The notes under the pieces were generated by a model. That model was given only the letters and a program-made list of their open reading frames with translations, did no database searches and was not told where the DNA came from. From the NCBI GenBank assembly GCA_945897185.1, contig CAMDFC010000010.1:1-47235 (forward strand): a stretch of 47,235 nucleotides of DNA. Direction: 5' to 3'. A program made the position numbers and the translations under genes. Below are positions 18,607 through 26,364 of the stretch, in pieces (within the stretch, counting starts at the first letter, position 1; the number at the start of each line of letters is the position of its first letter). The DNA comes from Chitinophaga pinensis (GTDB lineage: Bacteria; Bacteroidota; Bacteroidia; Chitinophagales; Chitinophagaceae).

Positions 18607-19107
18607 ATGAAACAAATAATTCTGGTATTTGCAACCGCAATCTATTTATTAAGTTGTCAAAATCAACCAGTTTCAAAATGGGAGACGCTGAAATTGATTC
18701 AAGATAATCCGTTGGTAACGCATATTAATTTAGGCGATCCTGCGCATGGTCATGGAGATGGCTCTTCTTTTGAAGCACCTTTGAGGGATACTTTGGGAAA
18801 CATAGTGGGTGAAGCATTGGGATGGACAGTAACTGTTGATATCATGGATGGAGACTTAACCAACCCTAAAATCTTAAAAGAGCGAATCGGAACGAGTGTG
18901 TTTAATCTTGGGGATGAAAATGAAATTGTTGGAAGTAGAATCACAAGTTACTATGATGGAGAACAACGCTTAAAGCTTGGTTTACCTCAAGTATACCCTA
19001 TTATGGGTGGAACAGGAAAATACAAAGGGATAGAAGGTGAATTTAGTGCAACACGACAAGCAGATAGTAGTTATGTTTATATTTTTAATTTTAAGATGAG
19101 TGATTAA
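18607..19107 (+). CDS. Small AOC/dirigent-barrel-like lipoprotein, copy B1
   Basis: This is the second paralogue, again 166 residues with a Cys17 lipobox (LLSC). It is of the B subtype, which it shares with the last copy: signal MKQIILVFATAIYLLSC, then QNQPVSKWETL instead of the A-type QNQSSSAWQT. It retains HGHGDG and GGTGKYKGIEGEF. It lies 55 bp after A1. Its C-terminus is less conserved than in the A copies, which suggests a different partner or ligand. Confidence 0.75.
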   Translation: MKQIILVFATAIYLLSCQNQPVSKWETLKLIQDNPLVTHINLGDPAHGHGDGSSFEAPLRDTLGNIVGEALGWTVTVDIMDGDLTNPKILKERIGTSVFNLGDENEIVGSRITSYYDGEQRLKLGLPQVYPIMGGTGKYKGIEGEFSATRQADSSYVYIFNFKMSD

Positions 19108-19193
19108 CTCATAGATTCGTCAATACACATTATCCAAGGCAGCGCTTTGGAATACTTGTAGTCATCTGCAATTTTGATGTAGTCGGTAGACAT
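19104..19193 (-). pseudogene. Duplicated 5' remnant of the methyltransferase gene, now a 29-codon frame
   Basis: The minus-strand segment 19132-19193 repeats the first 20 codons of the methyltransferase at 17216-17965 with about five base changes in 61. The start codon is intact and there is no indel. The peptide starts MSTDYIKIADDYKYSKALPW, against MSTDYNKIADEYKYSKSLPW in the parent. Past the duplication junction the frame runs 9 more codons and stops at 19104, overlapping the end of B1. It is best seen as duplication debris. Because its upstream spacer came along too, it might still be transcribed. Confidence 0.85.
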
Positions 19194-19278
19194 TCTTAAA
19201 TTTTATCTTGTAAAGATTACATATATTAGTCAATAGCATTAAAAATAATATTTAGTCTATTTTATTTAATCTAATCAA

Positions 19279-19779
19279 ATGAAACAATTTCTTGTAATTT
19301 TTTCTGCTGCATTTTTTCTACTTAGTTGCCAAAATCAATCTAGATCGGCATGGCAGACCTTGACATTTATTCAGGATAAATCTTTGTTGACGCATATCAA
19401 TTTAGGAGATTCTGCCCATGGTCATGGAGACGGAATGGCTTTTGAGGCTGTATTGAGGGATACTGCGGGAACAGTCGTTGGTGAAGTGTTGGGTTGGATG
19501 GTAACTGTTGATATCGCAGATGGCGACTCAGCAAATACTGTTCACATGACAGATCGTATTGGAACGATGGTTATTAAATTTGGAGATGAAAATAAAATTG
19601 TTGTTCCAGGTGGAAGCACTTATAATAAGGGCGAGCAGGTAATGAAGTTAGGAATCCCCCAAAAAAATGCTGTTGTTGGTGGTACAGGAAAGTATAAAGG
19701 GGTTAGAGGTGAAGTAACGACTACTAGAAATGAGGATGGAACATACACGCATGTATTCGATATTAAAATGGAGGATTAG
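19279..19779 (+). CDS. Small AOC/dirigent-barrel-like lipoprotein, copy A2
   Basis: This third paralogue (166 residues, Cys17 lipobox) is the duplicate of A1 at an exact 1,228-bp offset, with the duplicated methyltransferase start and 85-bp spacer on its left. It keeps AHGHGDG, VGEVLGWMVTVDIADGD and GGTGKYKGVRGEV. It has drifted most from A1 and A3 in the last 40 residues (for example HVFDIKMED against HVLDVKMAN). Its 5' spacer gives it its own potential promoter. Confidence 0.75.
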   Translation: MKQFLVIFSAAFFLLSCQNQSRSAWQTLTFIQDKSLLTHINLGDSAHGHGDGMAFEAVLRDTAGTVVGEVLGWMVTVDIADGDSANTVHMTDRIGTMVIKFGDENKIVVPGGSTYNKGEQVMKLGIPQKNAVVGGTGKYKGVRGEVTTTRNEDGTYTHVFDIKMED

Positions 19780-19833
19780 GTCATTGTTATTGATTTACTT
19801 CTTTTGTAAAAATCACATTCTTAAAATTATCAC

Positions 19834-20334
19834 ATGAAACAAGTTCTTGTAATTTTTACCGCAGCATTTTTTCTGCTTAGTTGCCAAAATCAATCTAGTT
19901 CGGCATGGCAGACCATGACATTTATTCAGGATAAACCTTTCTTGACGCATGTAAATCTAGGAGATACTGCACATGGTCATGGTGATGGAATGGCATTTGA
20001 GGCAGTATTGAAAGATACTGCTGGAACTGCAGTTGGTGAAGTGTTGGGTTGGATGGTAACTGTAGATATTATGGATGGTGACTCAGCAAATCCTGTGCAC
20101 TTTACAGAACGTATCGGAACGACGGTTTATAAATTTGATGACGAAAATAAAATTATTGTTTCCGGTGGAACCAGTAATCACAAGGGCGAGCAGGTAATGA
20201 AGTTGGGAATGGACCAAAAAAGAGCTGTTGTTGGTGGAACAGGGAAGTATAAAGGCATTAAAGGGGAAGTAACGACTACTAGAAATGAGGATGGGACATA
20301 CACGCATGTGTTAGATGTAAAAATGGCTAACTAA
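19834..20334 (+). CDS. Small AOC/dirigent-barrel-like lipoprotein, copy A3
   Basis: The fourth paralogue (166 residues, Cys17 lipobox) is A-type. It sits where the second copy of a B gene would be expected if the array were a plain duplication. The spacers before and after it are both 54 bp and alike (shared GATTTACTTCTTTTG), which marks it as an extra 555-bp unit. Its last 40 codons match A1 almost perfectly in DNA (about three differences in 128 bp) and A2 much less, a sign of gene conversion. Confidence 0.75.
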   Translation: MKQVLVIFTAAFFLLSCQNQSSSAWQTMTFIQDKPFLTHVNLGDTAHGHGDGMAFEAVLKDTAGTAVGEVLGWMVTVDIMDGDSANPVHFTERIGTTVYKFDDENKIIVSGGTSNHKGEQVMKLGMDQKRAVVGGTGKYKGIKGEVTTTRNEDGTYTHVLDVKMAN

Positions 20335-20388
20335 TCCATTATTAATGATTTACTTCTTTTGCAACAGTTACATTCTAAACATAATCAC

Positions 20389-20880
20389 ATGAAACAAATA
20401 ATTCTGGTATTGGCAACTGCAATCTATTTATTGAGTTGTCAAAATCAACCAGTTGCAAAATGGGAAACGCTTGAATTTATTTTAGGTAAACGCCAATTGA
20501 CAACTCTTAACTTAGGAGATAGTGCACATGGCCACGGTGACGGAAGGGCTTGGAAGGCGACTTTGAGTGATACTTTGGGGAACATAGTTGGTAATGCTTT
20601 TGGATGGACAGTGACTATTGACATCATGGATGGTGATTCAGCGAATCCAAAATATATAACAGAACGAACTGCCTTAAGTATTCTAAATTTTGGAGATGAA
20701 AATGAAATTGTTATACAAGGAATTTATGGCGAACACCATGGGGAACAACGTATAAGTCTTGCATTAGATCCAATAGTGGGGGGCACAGGTAAATACAAAG
20801 GGGCTGAAGGAGAGATGAAGGTTGTAAGAAAAGCAGATAGTACTATTGCTGTTCTTCTTAATACAAAGACGGTAGATTAA
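20389..20880 (+). CDS. Small AOC/dirigent-barrel-like lipoprotein, copy B2
   Basis: This is the fifth paralogue, B-type like B1. I choose the ATG at 20389 because it aligns with the other four starts and gives the signal MKQIILVLATAIYLLSC; a TTG at 20359 would add ten residues that spoil the signal. The product has 163 residues. It keeps AHGHGDG and GGTGKYKGAEGEM but lost a few residues before the last motif. It is the most diverged member. It is convergent with the Fic gene, 79 bp away. Confidence 0.73.
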   Translation: MKQIILVLATAIYLLSCQNQPVAKWETLEFILGKRQLTTLNLGDSAHGHGDGRAWKATLSDTLGNIVGNAFGWTVTIDIMDGDSANPKYITERTALSILNFGDENEIVIQGIYGEHHGEQRISLALDPIVGGTGKYKGAEGEMKVVRKADSTIAVLLNTKTVD

Positions 20881-20959
20881 TTCATCGGATTGGTCAATAC
20901 AAATTAAGCTGACCTAAAAAAATCTGCATCACATCAAGCAGGTCTTCAACCAATAGAGA

Positions 20960-22072
20960 TTATCTATTTTCTCTTAAGATATAATGTGTGCTTCTTCCAC
21001 CGCCGAGTCCATTTACCAAAATCTTTTTATTTAACAGGTCTTGTATGTCTCTAAGTGCAGTATCCTGAGAGCAGTCGCAAAGGTTTCCCCAAACAGAAGT
21101 ATTTAGATTAACGGGTAAGCCTTCAATTAACCTGTTGATCATTTTGATTTGACGGTTATTGAAAGACAATCCAATTTGTTTTTCCCAGAAACGTGCTTTT
21201 TTGAACGTGAGCGCCAGCGGCTTATCCGCATTATTAATGGCTTTTTTGACCGTTTTTAAAAACCAGATTAGCCATTCAGTAATATCCAATGTTCCTTTCT
21301 GGGTTTGTTCCAACATTTGATAGTAGCTGGTTTTCTCTTTTTTCAGTTGCGCACTCAAGCTATACAGACAAATTTTACTTTCTGTGGCTCTTGCCAATTG
21401 CAGTGAAGTAATCAATCTTGTTAATCTTCCATTCCCATCATCAAATGGATGGATGGTTACAAAACCAAGGTGAGCGATTCCGGCTTTAATCAATGGATCA
21501 ACCTGAAATTTAGTATTGAACCAGCTCAGGTATTTATGCATGTCTTTTGATAGGCCCTCTGAAGAAGGAGCTTCAAACATTACTTTTTCATGTGGGGGCA
21601 CTCCCCAAAAAACTTCCAAGGGACGATCAATTGGATTGTTTCTCCAGGCACCTACCTGTATTCGGTAAGCGCCACTTCTACCTGTGGGGAAAAAAGCATT
21701 ATGCCATTCAAATAATCTTTCTTCAGTTAAAGGGGCAATAGCATCTTGACTGGCATCCCAAAGTAAATCACTCCAACTGGCGACTTGTTCACTGTATTTC
21801 ATGGCATGTTGAAGGTCTGTCCCGGTTTTCTTAGCAAAAAAACTGAGTACTTCCTCCTTTTTCATTTCTAGATCTGCCAATTCAAAATTGCCTATCAACT
21901 CTTCTGTAAGCATATAGGTGTTGGCTTCCCTGCTCAAAAATCCAGGTAGCATTTCAATTTTCTGCTTCAGTTTTTGCTGCTCTTTGGTTGCCTCTGCAAG
22001 TACCGCGTTCACAGTTGTAGAGTCCCAGGTGACAGTCGGCCAGCCTTGTTGGTTGTATATGTATATCGACAT
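20960..22072 (-). CDS. Fic family protein (predicted AMP-transferase), DUF4172-type
   Basis: The 370-residue protein has an N-terminal DUF4172-like region (about 1-80), a Fic core with the complete catalytic motif HPFDDGNGR (208-216; His208 is the base) and a C-terminal winged-helix-like segment (about 305-370, ending GGGRSTHYIL). The family usually transfers AMP from ATP to Ser, Thr or Tyr of target proteins. Class II members carry an inhibitory (S/T)xxxE(G/N) motif before the core. At the equivalent place here (about 58-66, GNFELADLE) a gapless alignment from memory puts Asn, Ala and Asp at the three key positions, so autoinhibition may be lost. A dyad lies just upstream of the gene. No antitoxin gene is adjacent. 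Confidence 0.92.
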   Translation of the reverse strand: MSIYIYNQQGWPTVTWDSTTVNAVLAEATKEQQKLKQKIEMLPGFLSREANTYMLTEELIGNFELADLEMKKEEVLSFFAKKTGTDLQHAMKYSEQVASWSDLLWDASQDAIAPLTEERLFEWHNAFFPTGRSGAYRIQVGAWRNNPIDRPLEVFWGVPPHEKVMFEAPSSEGLSKDMHKYLSWFNTKFQVDPLIKAGIAHLGFVTIHPFDDGNGRLTRLITSLQLARATESKICLYSLSAQLKKEKTSYYQMLEQTQKGTLDITEWLIWFLKTVKKAINNADKPLALTFKKARFWEKQIGLSFNNRQIKMINRLIEGLPVNLNTSVWGNLCDCSQDTALRDIQDLLNKKILVNGLGGGRSTHYILRENR

Positions 22073-22093
22073 AAGCCTATTTCATGCAAATAT

Positions 22094-22130
22094 ACTATTT
22101 ATTCACCGCATAAATTGCGGATTAAATAGT
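22094..22130. promoter_or_regulatory. 37-bp two-part inverted repeat upstream of the Fic gene, candidate operator
   Basis: Outer arms ACTATTTA (22094-22101) and TAAATAGT (22123-22130) are perfect complements. Inner arms CCGCA (22106-22110) and TGCGG (22116-22120) surround a 5-base AT centre. The element is 21 bp from the Fic start codon and 73 bp from the divergent M14 peptidase start, where a repressor dimer could bind. There is no T-run, so a terminator is unlikely. Confidence 0.5.
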
Positions 22131-22203
22131 TCGTATTATTTATCACTTTACGATTATTTCAACCATATTTTTTCCTACATTAGGTGAAATAAAAATCATT
22201 GTT

Positions 22204-24705
22204 ATGTTAAGGAAGCTTGTTTGTGGTATTCTTGCCTTTTTCAGTTTGATCAGCGTTTCGGCACAGGAGTCGTATTTCTATCCAGGCAGCGGAAAGTTCA
22301 ATCCGGCCATACCTACTCCACAGCAATTCTTGGGTTATGCAATTGGTGAGCAACATACCAGGCACGATAAGATTGTAGAGTATTTCAAGGAGTTGGATAG
22401 GTTGTCTGATAGGGTGAGTGTGGAAGTGATTGGCAGGACTTTCGAAAACAGGGAGCAGATAGTGGGGGTGTTTACTTCTGCGGATAACCAAAAAAACCTG
22501 GAGCAAATTCGTCAGCAGCATTTAGCCGGACAAAAACAGGGAGCAACTGAGAAAGTGCCTTTGGTGATTCATTTGGGATATAATGTACATGGTAACGAGC
22601 CTTCTTCTAGTGAAGCGGCAATGCTTACTGCTTATTATATTACTGCATCGGAATCTGAAGAAGCGGAAAAGTGGATGAAGGATATGGTTATTTTGGTGGA
22701 TCCGGTGATCAATCCGGATGGCAGAGATCGCCATACCAATTGGGCAAATATGCACAAAGCATTTCCTCCGGTTGCAGATGCGAACGACAGAGAACACAAC
22801 GAAATTTGGCCTGGGGGCAGGACCAACCATTATTGGTTTGATTTGAACAGGGATTGGTTCCTGGGAACATTTCCAGAAACAAGGAACAGGGTGAACTTCT
22901 TCCACAAATGGAGGCCTTACGTACAAACGGATCATCATGAAATGGGCACCAACTCCAGTTTTTATTTTGATCCAGGTGAAGAAGCAAGTAACAATCCAGT
23001 GGTGCCCGATTATCTCTATAAAAAAGTCTATCCGAAATATGCAGAATATTTTTCAAAGGCAGCGAATGGAATTGGCTCGATGTATTTCACCAAAGAGGCC
23101 TTTGATAAATTGTATCCGGGTTATGGCAGCAGTTATATTAATTTTTATGGAGGAGCAGGTTTCTTGTTTGAACAAGCAAGTAGTCGCGGTCACCTTCAAG
23201 AAACAACTACTATCCCTATTACGTTTGGATTTACCATTCGCAATCAATTCACTGCATCCTTGGCAACAGTTCGTGCATCTAACGCAGAGAAGTCCATGTT
23301 ACTGGAAATGAGAAAACAGTTTTTTGAAGTAGCAAAAAAGCAAGCGGACGCCGCTGTTGTAAAAGGGTATGTTTTTGAAGATGACAATGACTATAACAGA
23401 ACCAAAGCGTTTGTAGATCTACTGTTGTTGCACCGGGTGGATGTATATCAAATGCCTGCTACCAATAAATACTATGTTCCGGTAGCGCAGGAAAACCACA
23501 TCATGGTGCGGACTATTTTTGAGAACCAAATTAATTTTAAAGACAGTTCATTTTATGATGCCTCTACTTGGAGTTTGATTCATGCATATGGACTTCCTTT
23601 CAATGAAGTGAAGACAGCCATGCCTTTGGGAAATAAAATCACTGGGTCATTGCCGGAAATCAAAACAGATTTTCAGAAAAGCGGTTATGCTTATTTGATA
23701 GACAATGCAGATTATAATACACATCAATTTATATATGCTCTGCAAAAGCAGCAGGTTATTGTACAAACAGCAACACGTCCTTTTTCTACAACAGTAAATG
23801 GTAAAGAGAAAAAATTTGGTTACGGAAGTTTGGTAATTAGTGTACAACAGCAGCGTCTGAATGCCGACGAGTTATACAGTGCTATTCAAAAAGCAGCAAC
23901 TGTTTCAAATATCACTGTGCATGCTGTTCCTACTGGATTTAACTTGTCTGGAGTTGATCTTGGAAGCAATTATGTAAGGACTTTAAAGAAGCCAGAGGCG
24001 GTCATGCTAATTGGAACTGGTGTTGCTGCTGGAGAAGCTGGAGAGGTTTGGCATTTATTAGATCAGCGTTTAGGAATGCCAATTACCAAAGTGGATATTT
24101 TAAATTTTAGTAGACTTGATTTAGCGCGATACAATACAATGGTGATTGTTTCTGGGATGTATAACCTCCTTGATAAAAACAGTGTAGATAAAATTAAGGC
24201 TTGGGTACAGAGTGGGAATACTTTAATCACCATCAAGAGTGGTGCCGAATGGGCAATAAAAAATGGGTTTACAAAGCACAGGTTGTTGATTGATTCCTCA
24301 GTAAATAGTCTAAGACAGGATTACGACAGGGCGGTTGAAATTGAAGGGGCAAAGTCTTTAGGAGGATCTATATTCAGAGTAGATTTGGATACCACACATC
24401 CTATTGGGTATGGTTTTCAGCGCAGAAAACTTTCGGTTTATAAGAATGGGTTAACTTTTTTCCAAAAAAGTGCGACTGCTTATAATACAGTGGCACAATA
24501 TACTTCAGATCCAGTGGTTGGGGGTTATGTTCATTCAACTACACTAAACAAATTAAAGAATGGGCCTTCTATTTTGGTGGGTGGTGAAGGTGCAGGAAGA
24601 GTAATTTTGTTTGGGGATGAACCTAATTTTAGAGGGACTTGGTACAGCACCAACAAACTATTTTTAAATGCACTATTTTATGGAGGGTTAATCACAAATC
24701 AATAG
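22204..24705 (+). CDS. Secreted zinc carboxypeptidase (M14 family)
   Basis: The 833-residue protein starts with a signal peptide (MLRKLVCGILAFFSLISVSAQ). The M14 domain (about 40-350) has zinc ligands His129 and Glu132 in HGNEPSSSE and His244 or His245 in QTDHHEMG. The substrate-binding patterns NPDGRDR (about 170-176) and DLNRDW (213-218) are present, with the likely catalytic Glu in FLFEQASSRG. The long C-terminal half includes a Rossmann or amidotransferase-like segment (about 600-690, with MLIGTGVAAGEAGEVWHLL). The enzyme should trim peptides outside the cytoplasm. It is followed 39 bp later by a plug-domain protein in the same direction. Confidence 0.92.
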   Translation: MLRKLVCGILAFFSLISVSAQESYFYPGSGKFNPAIPTPQQFLGYAIGEQHTRHDKIVEYFKELDRLSDRVSVEVIGRTFENREQIVGVFTSADNQKNLEQIRQQHLAGQKQGATEKVPLVIHLGYNVHGNEPSSSEAAMLTAYYITASESEEAEKWMKDMVILVDPVINPDGRDRHTNWANMHKAFPPVADANDREHNEIWPGGRTNHYWFDLNRDWFLGTFPETRNRVNFFHKWRPYVQTDHHEMGTNSSFYFDPGEEASNNPVVPDYLYKKVYPKYAEYFSKAANGIGSMYFTKEAFDKLYPGYGSSYINFYGGAGFLFEQASSRGHLQETTTIPITFGFTIRNQFTASLATVRASNAEKSMLLEMRKQFFEVAKKQADAAVVKGYVFEDDNDYNRTKAFVDLLLLHRVDVYQMPATNKYYVPVAQENHIMVRTIFENQINFKDSSFYDASTWSLIHAYGLPFNEVKTAMPLGNKITGSLPEIKTDFQKSGYAYLIDNADYNTHQFIYALQKQQVIVQTATRPFSTTVNGKEKKFGYGSLVISVQQQRLNADELYSAIQKAATVSNITVHAVPTGFNLSGVDLGSNYVRTLKKPEAVMLIGTGVAAGEAGEVWHLLDQRLGMPITKVDILNFSRLDLARYNTMVIVSGMYNLLDKNSVDKIKAWVQSGNTLITIKSGAEWAIKNGFTKHRLLIDSSVNSLRQDYDRAVEIEGAKSLGGSIFRVDLDTTHPIGYGFQRRKLSVYKNGLTFFQKSATAYNTVAQYTSDPVVGGYVHSTTLNKLKNGPSILVGGEGAGRVILFGDEPNFRGTWYSTNKLFLNALFYGGLITNQ

Positions 24706-24744
24706 GGGGAACCACTAACTTTGTTTACTTAACTAGTGCATTGT

Positions 24745-25944
24745 ATGCAAAAGTGTATTTCCTTTTTTTTGTTACTAATGATCGCTGAAGGCTTATTTGC
24801 CTCAGATTCTATTCCCGTAGTGTTGAATGGAAAAAAATTCAGTGTAGGCGATACACTAGAATTTAATTGGAATGGTAATTTAATTGGTAAAGGATATGCC
24901 ACAGCTAGTCTACATGTTTGGGTAGACCATATAGAAACTGGTAGGCGATGGAAGTTGCGGTATCCAATATTAAATGGTCTGGCAGAAGGGTCTTTGGTGA
25001 TAACAGATAGTCTCCCTGTTGGAAACTATGCCTTTAATTTCATGGCCACAGAACAGTTTTTAGAAATTAAAGGCGAAGTGAGAAATGTAAAAATTAAGAC
25101 GGCATTCAATTACAAAACCAAAAAGAAAGATACGATTGCCGTTTATGAATTGCCTAAAATGACGGGCAAAGAGATGAGGTATACGTTGTTGGGCCAGGAA
25201 TCTATTTTACACAATGATTTCGTAAGGGTGGATGCAGCGGGTGGATTTGATGTGCCAGCGATTGTATTTGGAGATTCAGCGCAATTGTTATTTGACCCAG
25301 GAAGAGGTCGCGGTGTATATTGGATCAATTTAGAAACGCCACTTGATTCTTTATTTACTCCTTTCTATTCTTCTACCTCTTTTATTCAAGTAAATAAAAA
25401 TGATACAACTGCAGTTGATCTAAAAGACACTAGCGCTTATGTATTTGGCTTTGAAGATCCCTATCCCAATGCAATTGTGTTAGATGAAATAGTGGTAAAG
25501 GGGAAGTCTAACGGCGAAAAATTTGAAGATGATTTTGTCTCTATGTTATTTAAAGCGTCTCCAGACGCGAAGACAATTAACGCGTTAGATAATAATGAGT
25601 TAATGAGATCTAACAGTATATTGACATTTTTACAGAGTAGAGTTGCGGGATTGTTTATAAGGTCAGATGGCATTACAACGAATGTAACCTGGAGAGCTGC
25701 TCCAGTTGATTTTTTTATCAATGAATTTCCGGTTGATGTAAATAACCTGAATTTAAGTGCCATGGATGTTGCATTAATTAAAGTGTACCCACCACCCTCT
25801 CAGCTCAGATCGTTATCCAATGGAGGAGCAATAGCTATCTACACAAAACGTGGTAGATATGAAGACCAAAAAGGTGTTCCGCAATATAATTTTACGGTTA
25901 AGGGTTATACACAGGGACTAACAAGATTAAAAATAGCTAATTAA
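24745..25944 (+). CDS. Exported protein with TonB-receptor plug-like C-terminal domain
   Basis: The start is the ATG at 24745; a GTG three codons earlier is less likely. The 399-residue protein has a signal peptide (MQKCISFFLLLMIAEGLFAS), an N-terminal beta domain with a possible macroglobulin-like strand pattern (about 20-110), and a C-terminal segment (about 245-390). That segment resembles the plug of TonB-dependent receptors: LDEIVVKGK, SILTFLQSRVAGLFI, FFINEFPVD and GGAIAIYTKRG. No beta-barrel follows, so this is not a transporter by itself. Bacteroidota genomes contain such barrel-less plug proteins with unclear roles. Context suggests an operon with the M14 peptidase. Confidence 0.75.
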   Translation: MQKCISFFLLLMIAEGLFASDSIPVVLNGKKFSVGDTLEFNWNGNLIGKGYATASLHVWVDHIETGRRWKLRYPILNGLAEGSLVITDSLPVGNYAFNFMATEQFLEIKGEVRNVKIKTAFNYKTKKKDTIAVYELPKMTGKEMRYTLLGQESILHNDFVRVDAAGGFDVPAIVFGDSAQLLFDPGRGRGVYWINLETPLDSLFTPFYSSTSFIQVNKNDTTAVDLKDTSAYVFGFEDPYPNAIVLDEIVVKGKSNGEKFEDDFVSMLFKASPDAKTINALDNNELMRSNSILTFLQSRVAGLFIRSDGITTNVTWRAAPVDFFINEFPVDVNNLNLSAMDVALIKVYPPPSQLRSLSNGGAIAIYTKRGRYEDQKGVPQYNFTVKGYTQGLTRLKIAN

Positions 25945-25947
25945 AGT

Positions 25948-26361
25948 ATGACAAAAAAAGACAAACTGCTTCAGCAACTTCATTACCATACATTTGCTGT
26001 TCTCAAGCCATCATCTTTACACGGTATAGGTGTTTTTGCCATTACCTCAATTAAACAAGGGGAGCGTAAAATATTTTCTGATCACGAAAGCGAGTGGATT
26101 GAAGTCTCGAAAGAAGAAGTAGATTCTTTACCCAAGCATACTAGAGATTTGGTAGAGAACCATTGTCTATTTAATAAGACACATTATTATATTCCAGAGT
26201 ACGGATTTAAAATCTTTGATCTTGCTGTTTACCTCAACCACGCTGATCAACCCAATCTCATTTCCATAAATGATGGAGAATTTTTTGAAGCGGTTCGCGA
26301 TATTGCTGCCGGCGAAGAGTTGCTAATTGATTATAGGACGATTGTAGATAGTGAAGAATAA
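25948..26361 (+). CDS. SET-domain protein
   Basis: The 137-residue protein is almost entirely a SET domain. SSLHGIGVFAITSIKQGE forms the AdoMet-binding N-terminal strand, LNHADQPN provides the NH motif of the pseudoknot, and GEELLIDYRT ends it. SET enzymes methylate lysine side chains; small bacterial versions are stand-alone and their targets are mostly unknown. It starts 3 bp after the upstream stop, so it is probably co-translated. It ends 3 bp from the convergent DUF2461 gene. Confidence 0.85.
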   Translation: MTKKDKLLQQLHYHTFAVLKPSSLHGIGVFAITSIKQGERKIFSDHESEWIEVSKEEVDSLPKHTRDLVENHCLFNKTHYYIPEYGFKIFDLAVYLNHADQPNLISINDGEFFEAVRDIAAGEELLIDYRTIVDSEE

Positions 26362-26364
26362 CCT

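Larger units (their letters stand above)
17904..20906. repeat. Segmental tandem duplication behind the lipoprotein array (1,228-bp offset)
   Basis: The first copy runs from about 17904 to 19131: methyltransferase 5' end, spacer, lipoproteins A1 and B1, and a short tail. The second begins at about 19132. The methyltransferase start codon (17965 and 19193) and the start of A1 and A2 (18051 and 19279) are both offset by exactly 1,228 bp, and the spacer is 85 bp in both. The tail after B1 (19108-19132) resembles the tail after B2 (20881-20906; both contain GTCAATACA), which marks the original right end. A further unit of 555 bp, gene A3, was added in the second copy. Confidence 0.85.

Noticed and set aside
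20887-20954. Nested short inverted repeats (ATTGGT/ACCAAT and GACCT/AGGTC) between B2 and the Fic gene
   Set aside because: The arms are 5-6 bp with loops over 20 bases and no T-run. A terminator is not supported.
20960-22072. The Fic gene as part of a toxin-antitoxin pair
   Set aside because: No small antitoxin gene lies on the same strand next to it. The flanking genes are a lipoprotein on the opposite strand and a divergent peptidase.
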